A stretch of 64,000 bases of DNA from Plectrocnemia conspersa. Lineage: Eukaryota; Arthropoda; Insecta; Trichoptera; Polycentropodidae. Positions within the stretch are counted from its first letter, which is position 1, and every line of letters begins with the position of its first letter. This document shows positions 1 to 12,260 of the stretch, piece by piece. A model generated the notes under the pieces. It did no database searches, was not told the DNA's origin, and saw only the letters and a program-made list of their open reading frames with translations. The stretch is from contig VTFK01000045.1 in the NCBI GenBank assembly GCA_009617715.1, positions 620,001 to 684,000 of the forward strand, written 5' to 3'. The position numbers and the translations under genes were made by a program.

Positions 1-199
1 ATAAAAACCTATTCTTAAACTCACCTCTTCAACTTGATTTGCTAATTAAGAACTTTACTATGAAATAGATTCAATCTATTATTATTAATAATAAAATGAA
101 CATTTAAAAACCACCGGGATATGACTTGATAAAAGGAATAGACAATAATATTTATGACCAATTTATATAATGTAAAAATCAGGCTGAAATTCTTTCCAA

Positions 200-870
200 T
201 TCAATGAAAGGTGGCGCAAATAATTCTACTACTAAAACCTAGAAAAAAGCCAGAGGATGTGACATCATACAGACCAATAAGCTTGCTATCGATAATGGCA
301 ACAAATTAGAAAGGCTAATATTATAAATAGTATAGCCAATAATTGTAAATAGAAAAAAAATTGGAGACTTCACCACAAATTTTTCAGATTTGCCACAAGG
401 AAGTGCTCTGGGAACAGTACTGTATATGTTATTCACAGCGGACCTACCAGCTGCAACTTACTTAGCAACTTTTGTAGATGATTTAATAATCATAGCATCA
501 GAGGTGGAGCCGAAAGAGATTACAAGATCATGGCTCTGGAAATGGAGGAGTAAGGCAAACGAAATCAAATATATCAACTTTACTTTCACGCTAAACAGGG
601 ATACCTGTCCTCCGGTCTTCTCAACATCAACCAGTACAAAATATCTAAGGATTCATCTTGACAAAGGTTTGCCTTGAAGAACTCACATTTGCAACAATAC
701 TCCAGCTTCGCAAGCTGTATTTGTTAACAGGCCGTAATTCAAAATTATCTTTTGAAAATAAAATACTGATATGCAAAGCAATTATGATGCCAGTATGGAC
801 CTAAGGTTTGGGATGTTTCCTCTAGAGTAAATATAAACATTATACAAAAGTTCCAAAACAAAGTGTTTTG
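200..870 (+). pseudogene. Jockey-like non-LTR retrotransposon reverse transcriptase, fossil
   Basis: This is a broken copy of a LINE-type reverse transcriptase. At 247-300 the frame reads KPEDVTSYRPISLLS, the conserved first RT block (KP-D--SYRPISLL). After a frame change, 390-677 reads PQGSALGTVLYMLFTADLP, then TYLATFVDDLIIIAS, which holds the RT catalytic block in the form FVDD (usually FADD). It ends with KYLRIHLDKGLP, which matches the KYLG-HLD--L block of Jockey-clade elements. Remnants of the thumb (KILICKAIMMPVWT, about 765-800) follow in another frame. Frameshifts, stops and a deletion between the first block and PQGS show that it is dead. The 5' part with ORF1 and endonuclease is absent, or lies left of the window. 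Confidence 0.85.
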
Positions 871-3314
871 TATGACAAAATGCTAACTGTCTTGAATTTA
901 CATTTTCTTCTTGATTTGGTTGAAAATTATTTATCTACACGTATATATAGTCGATTAAATATTTTCTTGATTAAAAATAACCTGAAATTTGTGCCACACA
1001 ACTCATAGTAGTGAAGATAAAAATGGTTGTATCACTTTTATATTCACAGCACTGTCTCTGATTGCTTTGCAAATTTAAACATAATGTCGTAGTTATGCGC
1101 CATTTCATCAAACTTCTCTGTAGTTGTATTCTTGAAGACTTCAATGAGCTTAACTCACTGGACGAAAGAGGAATATGTACGTTTTTATACATATAAATCA
1201 GGGATTTGCACTAGATACTTATCGCAATTTGACAGTTAGTATTGTATATTTGTAAATATAATTCCATAGTATATAGAAATAAAGGACAGTTGTTAAATGT
1301 CTGATTTTTTCTATTGACTTTTCATCCCTTAAAAATGATATAAGTATGTTTTAGTTCTAACGAGTAGATGTTTTTGATTAAAATAATAATATAATACTTT
1401 TTCGTTCATTCTGGTAACTTTACAAGTAAACCGCAGATTAAGAATACGCACACGTGTGGCGTAAATCATAATTTACATCTAAATGGAAGTATTTTTTGCG
1501 TTTAAAAATTTAATCAGCAATAAATTACAGATTTAGCGAACGGTTCGCCTCAATTGAAAAACGTGTTCAATGTTCGAATGCATCGTCGACATGCGATCGA
1601 TAAATATCGTCTAATGTAAAATATAATTAATCCATTACGACGCGCATTGTCTCTCAAATGCGCTGAATCATATATTATAACATTTTATTAAAACACACGT
1701 ATTGTATCAATCAATCATCGGACACGATCGGCATTGCCGTGTCAAAAATTTACACCCGTGTAAAATTAAGTACGCACACATTGTTACATAACGCAATTGT
1801 GATCGGGCATAAAAGGCGTTCTAAATTTTTATAATGATAGCATTTTCGTGTTTAATGGCCGGGTTCAATTTATAACGACATGATTCGTTTCGCAATGAGT
1901 TTTTTTTCTCTTTCAAATATCAAAGTATGTATTATGTGTATCGAATGGCCATTAGCCATTAGTCCGATATTACTTTACTTGTCCGAGATGCAACAGACAG
2001 AGAGAACGATAGATAGATAGATAAAAGGTGATCGAACGAATCCACAAATGTCTTTACCGTGGAAATAATTGAATAATGCCGAGTTCAACCTTCAGATACG
2101 ACATGTTTATTGCAGCCTAAAAAGTTGCTTGTTATTTATCCACGGGCTCATATCATCCGCTATGGGCGATCGTGGTGAACTGGTCGAATGACCAAATTAC
2201 CGTATCGTGCGTTAATTTTTATCGTTTCCTTGTTTATAGTAATTTTTTTAATTATCAACTAGCTATGTTCAACTAAATTGTGTTAAATAATTAATGGGGA
2301 CATTTTAAAATGCGCCATTATTTTTATTAAATAAATACAAATTAATAAATCGGTAATATAAAGCGTTGAGAATTTCCACCATCGGGTTTAGTGTAACAGA
2401 AATTGTAGGTCTATTCCTTTCTTTTAAATCTTTAGATATTTATTTAGGAACCCACTTTTTATTATGATACTCTTCAAAGTTTAAGAAATATTTTTATAAA
2501 ATGCTATCTTAGCCCCTGATATTTTTTTAATATGTTTTAATTAACATAGTAGAGCCCTTGCTTACTAGAATTTATTACATAAATAATACATTTATAACAT
2601 AATTTTTTACATAAATAATATAAAAGCCATGGCTATATTGAAAAATAAACAATAATAAATTACAATTCTTAAGAAATATTTTTTGCTGTTGCGTATTTTA
2701 ATAGCGCGGTCCATTTGGGATTCGATCTAGGCATTCTGGTTTCTTAATTTTTTTTATTTCTCTTATTTTTCTTAAAAATTATCACTTTTAATTCTCGATT
2801 TTCTTAAGAAATTTTAATAATATTGATGAACAGAGAACTGGATGATTGTTGACGAAAATAAATTTTAATAGGATGTTATATATAATAGCTAAAAATAATT
2901 ACCCCATATTGTATAAAAAATTGGCTACTTTATATTTTTCACATTCAAACAAGATAAAGATAAAAAAACCTCTTTGGATTATTGAAAAAACAAGATTTAA
3001 GCTCGTCCACATGTAAATTTTATATCGTAACTCTGTGAAAAACCCCCATACATTTTTACAATCTGCCGATTCTTCCGCGGGGCGGTTTTTCTTATTTGAT
3101 TATTAATACAAAATATAAAAGTGATTTAAAATGATCGAGAAAATCGTTCCTTTTTTGCAATTCAAATACTTCCGACCTCTATTAAAAGCATATTTTCAAA
3201 CATCTGGCACGGACCCATTCTTTCTTATGCAGTGATAATAAGTAATTACAGGGGCTGTAAAACATTCGTAAAAATTTTACTTTTTACAAAATATGCAATA
3301 AGAAAATTCTCGAT
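871..3314. other. AT-rich DNA, no gene seen
   Basis: Beyond the Jockey-like fossil I see only AT-rich non-coding sequence and a short GATA repeat. Open frames are short and lack recognisable motifs. Confidence 0.6.
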
Positions 3315-3412
3315 TTGCTAGAAATAATTCTCGAGAAGAAGCACTAATTCAAACCCAGTTCTTTAAGGTAAATAGTCAGCGACTTATACCACTCGTCTAT
3401 CGTGCTGATTAT
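3315..3412 (-). repeat. tRNA-derived SINE-like repeat, family S1, copy 1
   Basis: On the minus strand this reads GAGTGGTATAAGTCGCTGAC (A-box like), then CTGGGTTTGAATT (B-box like), then TTCTCGAGAATT. The order and sequence match the copy at 8690. The head is a Pol III promoter-like structure, but there is no cloverleaf good enough for a tRNA gene. Confidence 0.6.
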
Positions 3413-5239
3413 ATAATTTCATTTTACTTAAAAATCACATTTTTAGTGATCTAAAGTTTGAAGGTTATAATTGTATTTAATTATGTAAATTATACTTTTT
3501 TAAAAGGACTTCGGAGATACATATATCATAATGTTTAATTATTTCTCCACGTCAATCATGAAAAACTAAGAAGGCTTTTAAAACATCGCTAATTATAAAT
3601 CTTATTTTCATTAGGTACACTTTACAGTAAGAAAAATTTCGTACATTAATTTATTTATATTTTTTAACAAATATTTTATTATTTAATTTGTGACAAATCA
3701 GAGAAAAATAAAGTATTTTTTTTTTTCTAATAATGATTTAAATTTAGAAACATTCTTTGAAATAACATTATTAGCTCAATTGTATTATCTTATTTTTAAT
3801 TTACATTATTAAGGTTTTTCTTTTGAACCTGACTTATTAATTTATATTTTGCGAATCAATTAAAATTGTCCTTTTTACTTTGTTTAATCCCCAAGGGCTA
3901 CGTTTAACTTGCACTTTTTTCTAACTCTTCTCGGAAACACTCTTTAAATAACCAAAAAAAAATACCCTTTCGAATGGCGTAATTAAGAACATGAGCCTCA
4001 GAAACGTCTATTTATAACTCGAAAATTTTCAACGTGAAAAATTAATTTAAATCCTGAAAGGTTCCGCGTTGGTGTCAATTAATACAGCTAATACTACTCG
4101 GCAAATAACACGTAGGCTCTGTTTTTATGTAAGCAATTTATATTAATATAATAATTATATAAACCTTTTCCAGATATTGACTTGAGCAACGAGCGCATTG
4201 CCAGGTATTAATTGGGCAAACATAGGCGGCGTGACGCAAGCCGCAGGAGTAATGTTTTACACGAACGCCTATAAATATTATTCATCTATAACACTTGATT
4301 CGGCCAATAGTAATTACTGACTCCGTGACCGAGAGTATGCTCACTCGAACCTTCCAATGACCGAGAGATTACCTGACCGGAGTCATGCTTAAAAAGTTAT
4401 TAATAATTTTATTAATAAAAATCATCCCCAATGAATCTTTGTCCTTAGGCAAACTATGTATTTAGCACCCCCAAGTGTTCATCGGTCATCTATAAACAAG
4501 AGATAAAACAATACCTACGTTATATACGAGAGGTAAAATATTCAAGTGGCGCTTCCCTTTAATCGGTGCCCTAGGCATTTACCTACACTATCGTTACGGT
4601 TATGATTGTAGTAATTATAGCATAACCCATATTAAATTATGCCACCTTATATATTCAGGTATTATATACAAAAATATATGATATAATAATTAACTACATG
4701 AATGCATTATTCTGAAAAACCCTTTATCTAACAAATATTGTAAATAAATAATAAATGCTTAGAACTGCTTTAAGTTGTACCTTGTAGTAATATTGTTGTG
4801 TATGTTACTAGTGCTTATAAATTATTTTAAAAATAGAACAGTTAATACAATTTGTACAGTAAATGAATATTGTGACATAAATACGCGCTGTGTAGTTATT
4901 ATAATGACGTTGCGTTGTAAATTCGTCATATACTCTTGGTGTTTTAAGATGACTGCTTGGATGGACCAGTTATGACGATTGAAATGAAAACGGCTTTTTG
5001 TGATTATCTAGATAAGATAACCGCATTTATTTTAGCCAGACTAGTACATATATCCATCCATTTGTTATTTTTTCTTTAAATAGATCTCATACAAGCTTTT
5101 TTATATTAAATATTTGATTTTTTCTATGAGTTTTTAAATTTAAATTATTCATCGTGATTTAAATTATTCATCCGTATTTATCGTATTAAAAAAATTTAGC
5201 AAAATCTTATCTGCGTTGATCTATCAGGATTATAAATAT
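3413..5239. other. AT-rich DNA, no gene seen
   Basis: Nothing recognisable. A 66-codon open frame at 4775-4975 is low-complexity and hydrophobic, without family resemblance. A mildly GC-richer patch with repeated GTGACCGAGAG / ATGACCGAGAG lies at about 4320-4370. Confidence 0.55.
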
Positions 5240-5370
5240 ATAATAATCACTAATACCGATCTCCCAGATACGATAGGAATCGAAAAAATAATGGTTCATA
5301 TGAGGTTCATATTTGAACCCAAGTTTTTCGGGTTTTAGTCACCGACTATATTACTGTTCTATCGTGCTTC
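5240..5370 (-). repeat. tRNA-derived SINE-like repeat, family S1, copy 2
   Basis: The minus strand reads GCACGATAGAACAGTAATAT, then AGTCGGTGACTA and CTTGGGTTCAAATATGAACC, followed by a tail with GATCGGTATTAGTGATT. It shares the box order with copies 1, 3 and 4 and the GCACGATAGA start with copy 1. It directly abuts the TA-flanked MITE at 5377. Confidence 0.55.
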
Positions 5371-5376
5371 ACTCTA

Positions 5377-5618
5377 TTTGCACTAACACAGTCAGTTAGC
5401 GAGCTATTCATTCCATCATTATTGATAAATATAAAAAAATATAGTAATGATTTTAATTTCTATACATTTGTTCAAAATATAAAGAAGAATAATGATAACT
5501 ATGTCGAACGTATATCCGTATCGTGTGTTTTAGAGCTAATAGTAGGGGCGTAAACCTAAACTTGCCATTTCTTTATTGATAAAATGAATAGCTCTCGAAC
5601 TGACTGTGTTAGCGCAAA
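5377..5618. mobile_element. TA-flanked MITE with about 37-bp terminal inverted repeats
   Basis: The left arm TTTGCACTAACACAGTCAGT (5377 onward) is mirrored at the right end by sequence that reads TTTGCGCTAACACAGTCAGT when reversed. The pairing continues through AGCTATTCATT for about 37 bp with few mismatches. TA occurs immediately outside both ends (5375-5376 and 5619-5620), as in Tc1/mariner-type insertions. The 242-bp element has no coding capacity. It lies next to a SINE-like copy (5240-5370). Superfamily assignment rests only on the TA duplication. Confidence 0.8.
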
Positions 5619-5620
5619 TA

Positions 5621-8600
5621 TGGTATAGTTATCTTAATGCGACGATTAGGGTGATTCGAGAATTATTTATTGAGTTTTACCATTTACTCTTCAAAATTTC
5701 AATAACAAAAATTACTTATTTTATTTTAAAGTTACTTTTTTTTGCTTTTTAATATTAAGTTAGATCAAATAGTTTTTAGATTTTTTCAAAATTTGTCTTA
5801 TTTTTTATTATTCTTTGCATGAGAAAAACACATAAATATATTTTAATCGTAATAGTATTTACCACAAAATGATATATTTTCCATTCTCATGCAGTTGAGC
5901 ATTTTTTATTTAATACTTTTTAAAAATAATGGTAATTTCTACAAATCTTTCGCATTTTCTGCAAAACTGTTAGGACCACGACTTTGAATAAATACGCGTT
6001 AAAAGCATTGTAAATCAAATTGCTTTTAGTTTTACGACTAGTCGAAAATATGAGTTACGGTAACGTTCGTGACGATCGGAGATTTGGACGGTTTAAATAT
6101 ATTATAAACAAAAAAAATGATGAAACGCTGATGAAGCAACAAAGTGTAGTCGTTCTCAGTATGATGATGTGGCGCAAACTCACTCAGAGAACCTCACTCC
6201 GTGTATGCAGTTCAAAAGGCTGCGGTATCTGGGTGCACCCTTCTCCAGTGGATGCCTTAAATGTGGGGCTGACCTCAAAACTCAAAACGAGCGGATCGAA
6301 TACGGACAGGCAGATCCGAATGCCACGTTTGCACGTGTGTGCACTTTTTGTTTGTCTTCCAAATATATCTATTAAATAACCACCATATCTATCTATCAAA
6401 TAACCACCACATATTATAGCAAATTTTTGCTCTTTTGAAAGAGACATCAGATAACTGTTTTTATTTTATTTATTTTTTATTTTTTAATAAGTATTAAAAC
6501 TGGTGTCCGAGTTCAGACAGTTTGTGTGTGTGGCAAAGCTAAACATACACGCACAGATATGCGTGTATGTTTAGCTTATCCTTCGTGTCTCGTAGGGGAA
6601 AGGGTTTTTCTGAACAAAAAATATTTTTAGAAAATTAATGACGCCTATTTTTTTTTGTTTAAGTTAACGATTTATATTTTTCTTAGATAGCAGTTTATAT
6701 TTGATTCTAAAAAAACTACCCCAAGTTGCCATAGCTCTATCTGACGTGAAATTTAATTATATTGTGTGTCGTTTAGATCTTGTAAATGTATTCTAAAGGT
6801 TTTGTATAAATAGTTCGTCTTTGATATTATCTCAGCAACTATTCTCAGTTTCTTATTACAAGTTATCGTTGAAAGATTTTGGGAGAGCTTATTTAATCGA
6901 TCTTCCAATTAAACTCTGGTAACATTTCTAAGCTTCCAAGTGTATTGATAATTTGAGTAACACGAAATAAAATAAATATTTTTACAACAAAGGTAAATCC
7001 TCTATATATATGTAACTTACGTGTTATATAGGTCAAAATGTGTACACGTGTTAATTACGTATGTACTTTTTCGTCTTCCTAGTTCAAGTCTAAATATAAA
7101 TCTATGCGGTGCTAAGTACCTAACTACGCTCGTGTGACCTTTATATAAGTTTATATATTAAATATAACAAGAAAATATTATAAAAGCCTTCTTGATTATG
7201 TATGTGCATCTGTTTTGATAGATTTTTATGTAATCTAGCATACTGGTAAATTTTCCTTAACCGTAAAATGCATGTTTTATTAAGGCTATTTACTATTGTA
7301 TATTTTTTTGTTAAGTTTATTTAATCTCTAATGAAAGATAATATATGTATGTGTTGTATTATTGTTCTAATTTATTGTTTTTCTGTTCAGTGCATATTAG
7401 CTTCAATCTATCTGCGCGTATATTTAAGATTCATATGAAATAAAATATTAAATATGTAATTATTTTACTTCATATGCTATATATTATATTATACATTGCT
7501 TGTAGACGTTTATGTTATACAAATTAATAATATATTTCTAAAAGTAGATTTCACATATTAAATTTCTTATATTTAAATTTAATATTTTGATATAAGGAAA
7601 ATCGAAATTTATTATTGCCAAAAGTGGTCGTAAATAACAAAGAAACAATTTAACTAAATCCAAAAGTACACGTAAACCGTATTTATGGCTTCTTTGTACA
7701 CATGTCGCACAGAGTAGGCGAAATCTCGAGTGTAAATCCATAAAAATGTCAAAATTCAAATGGCCGACGACTACTAACATAGAAATAAACTCAACATGAA
7801 ACCGTTAAGCTAGAATATAAACTATTAGATTTCGTCACGATATACACTCACACACATAAAAAGTAAATACATGTTTATGATTTATGTATATAATATATTT
7901 TTAATGATATCGTAAAGATATATTTTATCTACATTATATTTTTGTAATAGGCATTCGTTGTGCTATCACTAATTTATCGCAATTTCTTATTAAATAAAAA
8001 TTAATACAAACAATATTCAGCAATATATGGGTTAAGCCTACTTTAAAGCTCAATAGCCGAATTTTATAGAGCACTACAATGATTCTGGCGCACAATCTCT
8101 ACCTCACAATCAACATTGTCGGTATGTACAATTATTACGACCTCTGGCTAAAAATGCTGCTTTGAAATATCGCATTGATTAACAGTGCGCCATATAAACT
8201 TCTATACATATGTATATGTATATATACGTATAATGTATTATAGTTTTTTGTTCACTGTTGTTATTTATAGTCGCTTTATTTCACGTACACAAATCGCATC
8301 GAAGAGTTCAACTCGGAGATTTGACCCAAGGATACAGCATGTTTAGGCATTTGCACAAATACAGGCCGATACACTAATAAGTTTTCATTTTCAAAAATGA
8401 ATATATAAAAACTAATTTATTTAAAATAAATTTTAATAAAAAAAATTTTAAACCGTTCTAGCCCTTGTACGATTCATTGACTGATTTTTATTATTTTTAT
8501 GGTATACGTTGTACATATACTGTTCCTATAAATAATAAGTTAAATTAAGCGCCAGATTAAGTCAATATTATTTACTTCATCTAAGACGTGCGCTGACGGT

Positions 8601-8689
8601 CAATTCAGAAAGTTCAAAAGTATTTTAAAATTATTCAATAGTTACAACTTCAACATTAAGATGATGCCATGTTTAAATAAAAACTAGCA
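5621..8689. other. AT-rich DNA with short hairpin, no supported gene
   Basis: Holds the hairpin at 6536-6577 and a small tandem duplication near 6367-6410. A GC-richer patch at about 6170-6350 has overlapping open frames in two plus frames and one minus frame, which argues against coding. Otherwise nothing seen. Confidence 0.5.
6536..6577. repeat. Perfect 18-bp inverted repeat (hairpin)
   Basis: AAGCTAAACATACACGCA at 6536-6553 and its exact reverse complement at 6560-6577 are separated by six bases. It is too short to be a full MITE; it may be the centre of a foldback element or a chance cruciform. Confidence 0.8.
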
Positions 8690-8885
8690 CAATACTCGGG
8701 TGGTATAAGTCGCTGACTATTAACCTGAAAGATCTGGGTTTGAATCACATATGGACCTTTATGTTTCTCAGAATTAGTGACTCTTATATAATTATAATTT
8801 CAAATTGGGTTAACCAAAATTATCTTAATTTTACAATGGGTTATTAAATAAAATCGAGCTAGATCCTACATATTAGGTATTAAAA
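8690..8885 (+). repeat. tRNA-derived SINE-like repeat, family S1, copy 3
   Basis: GGTGGTATAAGTCGCTGACT at about 8699 (A-box like) and GATCTGGGTTTGAATCACAT at about 8731 (B-box like) are followed by a body with TCAGAATTAGTGACTC. The 3' part contains AATAAAATCGAGCTAGATC, shared with copy 4. This is the best-preserved head of the family in the window. Confidence 0.65.
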
Positions 8886-10890
8886 ATCTTCTAATAATGA
8901 GCCATTTCAGCTCATAAAGAGTATTTTATATGTATTAAAAAATATATCTATTCAACAGAAAATATAAATGTCTGTTTGTTACAAGAATTTCTCCCAAACA
9001 GTGAATAATAGCGACGTGACATTTTCACATATCATTCTGACTTTTATTTCTTGATACACTGTACTCTTTCCAACTTTCAATTTTAAATTATTAAGGACGA
9101 TTACATGCTACTGCAATACCTGCCAATAAAAACGCTGAAGAAACTGAACAGCGAGGTGCTGATGACCGATTACGTACTACTGCAATTCGCAGTAGTAAGT
9201 AATCAGACAAAACGTACAATGATATACATTTGTAATAACAGAATAAATAAAATTAACTATAATGAATAAATATTAAATCTATCCCAGTCGATGCTGGGTT
9301 AATAAAACTAGGCATAAATATTCATAAAAATAAAATAAAAGTTATAATCTAAAGCCCAAAGTTAAGCCTTAAATATAATCTGTACTGTATAAACAATTTT
9401 AATTTGAAAAATCAAGTAGATTTCTGGGATGAAAGAACTTGTTAACAAATTTTAATAGATTTTTCTGAACAGCCACAATTTAGAAACAATATATCAGATG
9501 AAGCTGTTTAATGAACTTTCGCGTGATATTTATAATCTATATATTTTTTGCTAAAGTTTATTTGAAATTGAAGAATTGTTATGATTTAAAAACAGTTAGT
9601 TTTATACATATACTTTTGCTCAAAGGGTAGTTTTAGGTCTCCTTGTGATTTTTTCTGTTTATTTAATTTTTTAAACCTCTAAAATTTTCTTGAAAACATA
9701 ACATAGTAAAAAAACTAATTCAGCTGAAATTAACTTATATTTATAGCATTTCTGTAAAAATTTAACTTAAATTGAACAAACGTAAGCTTATATTAAGATT
9801 ATTGCCCACCTCACCATAAAATCTATTTTATATTCAACACATGTATATTTTATATATAATTTATTTAAATGACAAACTATCGTAATCGAAAAAAAATCGG
9901 GTTACACGTGTTTTTAATTTTTTTAAACTTTTATATATTTATCTAAAAAACCTGTATAGTAAAATAAGTATTTTTGGTATATAGTGAAAGGAAATATATG
10001 TATTCTCAATTAACCATGGGTCATCCGCGGTTTCATTTGTAAAATCTATATAACGGTACATGGTTGATATACCGGATTTGCCCGGCTGTGATTCAATTAG
10101 CATCATTATTGGACGATTATTCGTTATATAGTGGGAAGTTTTGCCGAAATGTCACGACTTTTATTGAGGATATGCCCGAATTTGTAAATAAGCTACAATT
10201 CGAATACGTTTTGTAACGATCATGGAACTGTGGCAATTGATCGAGATTTAGGCGATAGTGCTATCGGGAAATGCTGTAATATTTTATATACTTTTTCTCA
10301 AATCGATGACATTTTTATTGCTGTGAAAAATTGTAATAAGGTGATGTTGAAATCTTGAAATTATTTTTAATGCGTTGTAGTTATCGATTGCTTCCACCGG
10401 AATCACGCAATTTGAATAATAATATAATTACAATTAGTAAGTAGGGTACAGCTCTTATAAACATGAATAATCGTATAATTGATAGAACAAAAATAATTGC
10501 TGACTTTTGTCGACAAGATCCGTTCGATAAGTCTCGAGGATCTTTCTTGCTTGATCAGCTCCATCGACGAGAGGACTCAATATCGTGAGATTCAATTATT
10601 CGCGTCGTGGCGTCACCCCCGAGTGGATCGTATGACCTGGAGGGTCATCGAGACCTTCGCGAAAAATGTGTCGAGGGCTTTCCGTTAAGCGACGTACAAT
10701 ACCCGGGGATTTTGGGGTTTTGAATTGAAAAATTGGCGACATTCTCCGGCGCACAGTGACATTTACTAAATGTTTCTCTTACAAGCTATTTGCTAGTTTA
10801 AAAAAAAACTATATACATATGTATACATAAATTAATTCACAATGAGGAAGATATATACGCAGAAATTGCAGAAAAGTTACATAATTGATT
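8886..10890. other. AT-rich DNA with a GC-richer patch at 10500-10720
   Basis: The patch contains a 63-codon plus-strand frame without family resemblance. It may be a repeat, an enhancer or an eroded element. The hairpin at 9168-9204 is listed separately. Confidence 0.45.
9168..9204. repeat. Near-perfect short hairpin with upstream partial copy
   Basis: GATTACGTACTACTGCAA pairs with TTCGCAGTAGTAAGTAATC. A related GATTACATGCTACTGCAAT occurs at 9099-9117, so the motif is also repeated directly. Confidence 0.65.
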
Positions 10891-10898
10891 ATCTAGTC

Positions 10899-11226
10899 CA
10901 GGCATGGCGAACCTTTTTGGGTTCGCGTGCCAAAAATTCTTAAATATTATTCCTCGATTATGTAGCGTGCCCAAGGAGTAAAAAAATTACCAAGATAGAA
11001 AAAAAATAATTAATTATTTTTTAAAACGATTGTCGTTTATCTTAGAAAACATTTGATAATTAATAAAATGAAATAAATAATAATTCACGGATTATTTAAT
11101 CAAGATTTTAATTTCTTAAATTTAAAAATTGAAAAAAATATTTTTGAATTTGGAAATCATTCGCGTGCAATCCAAATTCTCAAACGTGCCACCTCGGGCA
11201 CGCGTGCCCTAGGTTCGCCATGCCTG
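10899..11226. mobile_element. Non-autonomous hAT-like element with perfect 8-bp target duplication
   Basis: The left end reads CAGGCATGGCGAACCTTTTT and the right end, reversed, reads CAGGCATGGCGAACCTAGGG, so the first 16 bases are identical inverted repeats. Inner sequences (GGGTTCGCGTGCCA and GGGCACGCGTGCCC) continue the symmetry. The 8-bp direct repeat ATCTAGTC flanks the element on both sides (10891-10898 and 11227-11234). CAG termini and 8-bp duplications are hallmarks of hAT transposons. At 328 bp with no coding capacity, it is a MITE mobilised in trans. The perfect duplication suggests a fairly recent insertion. Confidence 0.92.
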
Positions 11227-11504
11227 ATCTAGTCGATTGAAAACTAGTTGCTTAAGAATTTCTAGATATTAGAAACAAATTGAATAAACAAGTTGCAAAC
11301 TTGTGCTACACCTATAACTGTAGACAAATGCAGAATATAGTTCCGTAGATCATGAATACAATTAAGACATAATTGATAGTGACTGTCATTTGACGAACCG
11401 TGAGATTAGTCGGAAACTAAACATTACTGTTACATTTGCGAAAACATCAATTTAGCGATACAAATTAATGTATTAAATTTGTGCTTACGATTCATTACCT
11501 AACC

Positions 11505-11690
11505 CTACATATAAAGATAAAAATTAGCCACCGTTGCGACATATTTTCTGAAATCATATTTTATGCAAAATATTTTAAATAGGCATTTAAAATTATTAAA
11601 TATATCGACTCACAACATTTACTAGCTAATTAGTCGTGTTTTCTTTGCTGCTTAGTGTTGCCACTTTAGTATTGAGAAAGAGTTGGAAAT
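11505..11690 (-). repeat. Dispersed repeat family A, copy 1 (inverted)
   Basis: The stretch with TTAGCCACCGTTGCGACATA at 11525 and TTAGTCGTGTTTTCTTTGCT is the reverse complement of a segment at about 23740-23870. Similarity is high over some 160 bp. Family unknown; no terminal repeats or coding signal seen. Confidence 0.65.
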
Positions 11691-11789
11691 ACCCGGGTTA
11701 ATTGGAATAGAAACCAGACTAGTTACAACCCAGGATATATTAATATTTGTAAAATGATATATCTAGAATGATACTATTTTAAAATTAAC

Positions 11790-12260
11790 AATTTTCGGGA
11801 TTTTAACCCTGAGGGTGTGTGACGAGGGCAGCTTAGTGAGAATTTTATTAGATTTTATTACATATATTGCGGCTACTATGTTGGGCGAGAAGTGGTAGAG
11901 AAGCTGACGCAGGGATGATGTCCATAGAAGATCTTCAGGGATCTTGTAGGTGGCAGTGTCTCTTGCTGCGATGATCGTGTTCCGGAGTCTCAAGTCGTAA
12001 TCTCCGAGGTCGAAATGAATGCTATATTGTTGCCCGTGACCGTTTTATAACAAATAAATATACATCCAATGCACTGGAGAATCCTTGCGTGTTATTTATG
12101 AGGAAACCTTTTAGTTCTAGTAATAACGAGAGCTTTTGTGTAATCACACTATTGTTAAATAATCACTTTTGGTTACAGTAATTACGCAAGTCTCCAGAAA
12201 GGTCCTTTATAAACAAATGCTCTGTGTTTTCTCCACATAATAATAAATTGAATACTGTTT
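11790..12260 (-). repeat. Dispersed repeat family L, copy 1 (LTR-like, uncertain)
   Basis: Blocks GAGAAGCTGACGCAGGGATG, GATCTTGTAGGTGGCAG and CGGAGTCTCAAGTCG (11906-11998), and later GAGCTTTTGTGTAATC and GGTTACAGTAATTACGCAAG, recur in order at 58985-59560. Minus-strand translations of both copies share TSSLRQLL, but this is a by-product of shared DNA rather than evidence of a gene. Confidence 0.55.

Noticed and set aside
6020..6379. 119-codon plus-strand open frame
   Set aside because: Two plus frames and one minus frame are open over the same bases and none shows conserved motifs.
11763..11993. Minus-strand frame sharing TSSLRQLL with 58902-59156
   Set aside because: The shared peptide follows from DNA similarity of dispersed repeat family L; the frames diverge on either side and contain no known domain.
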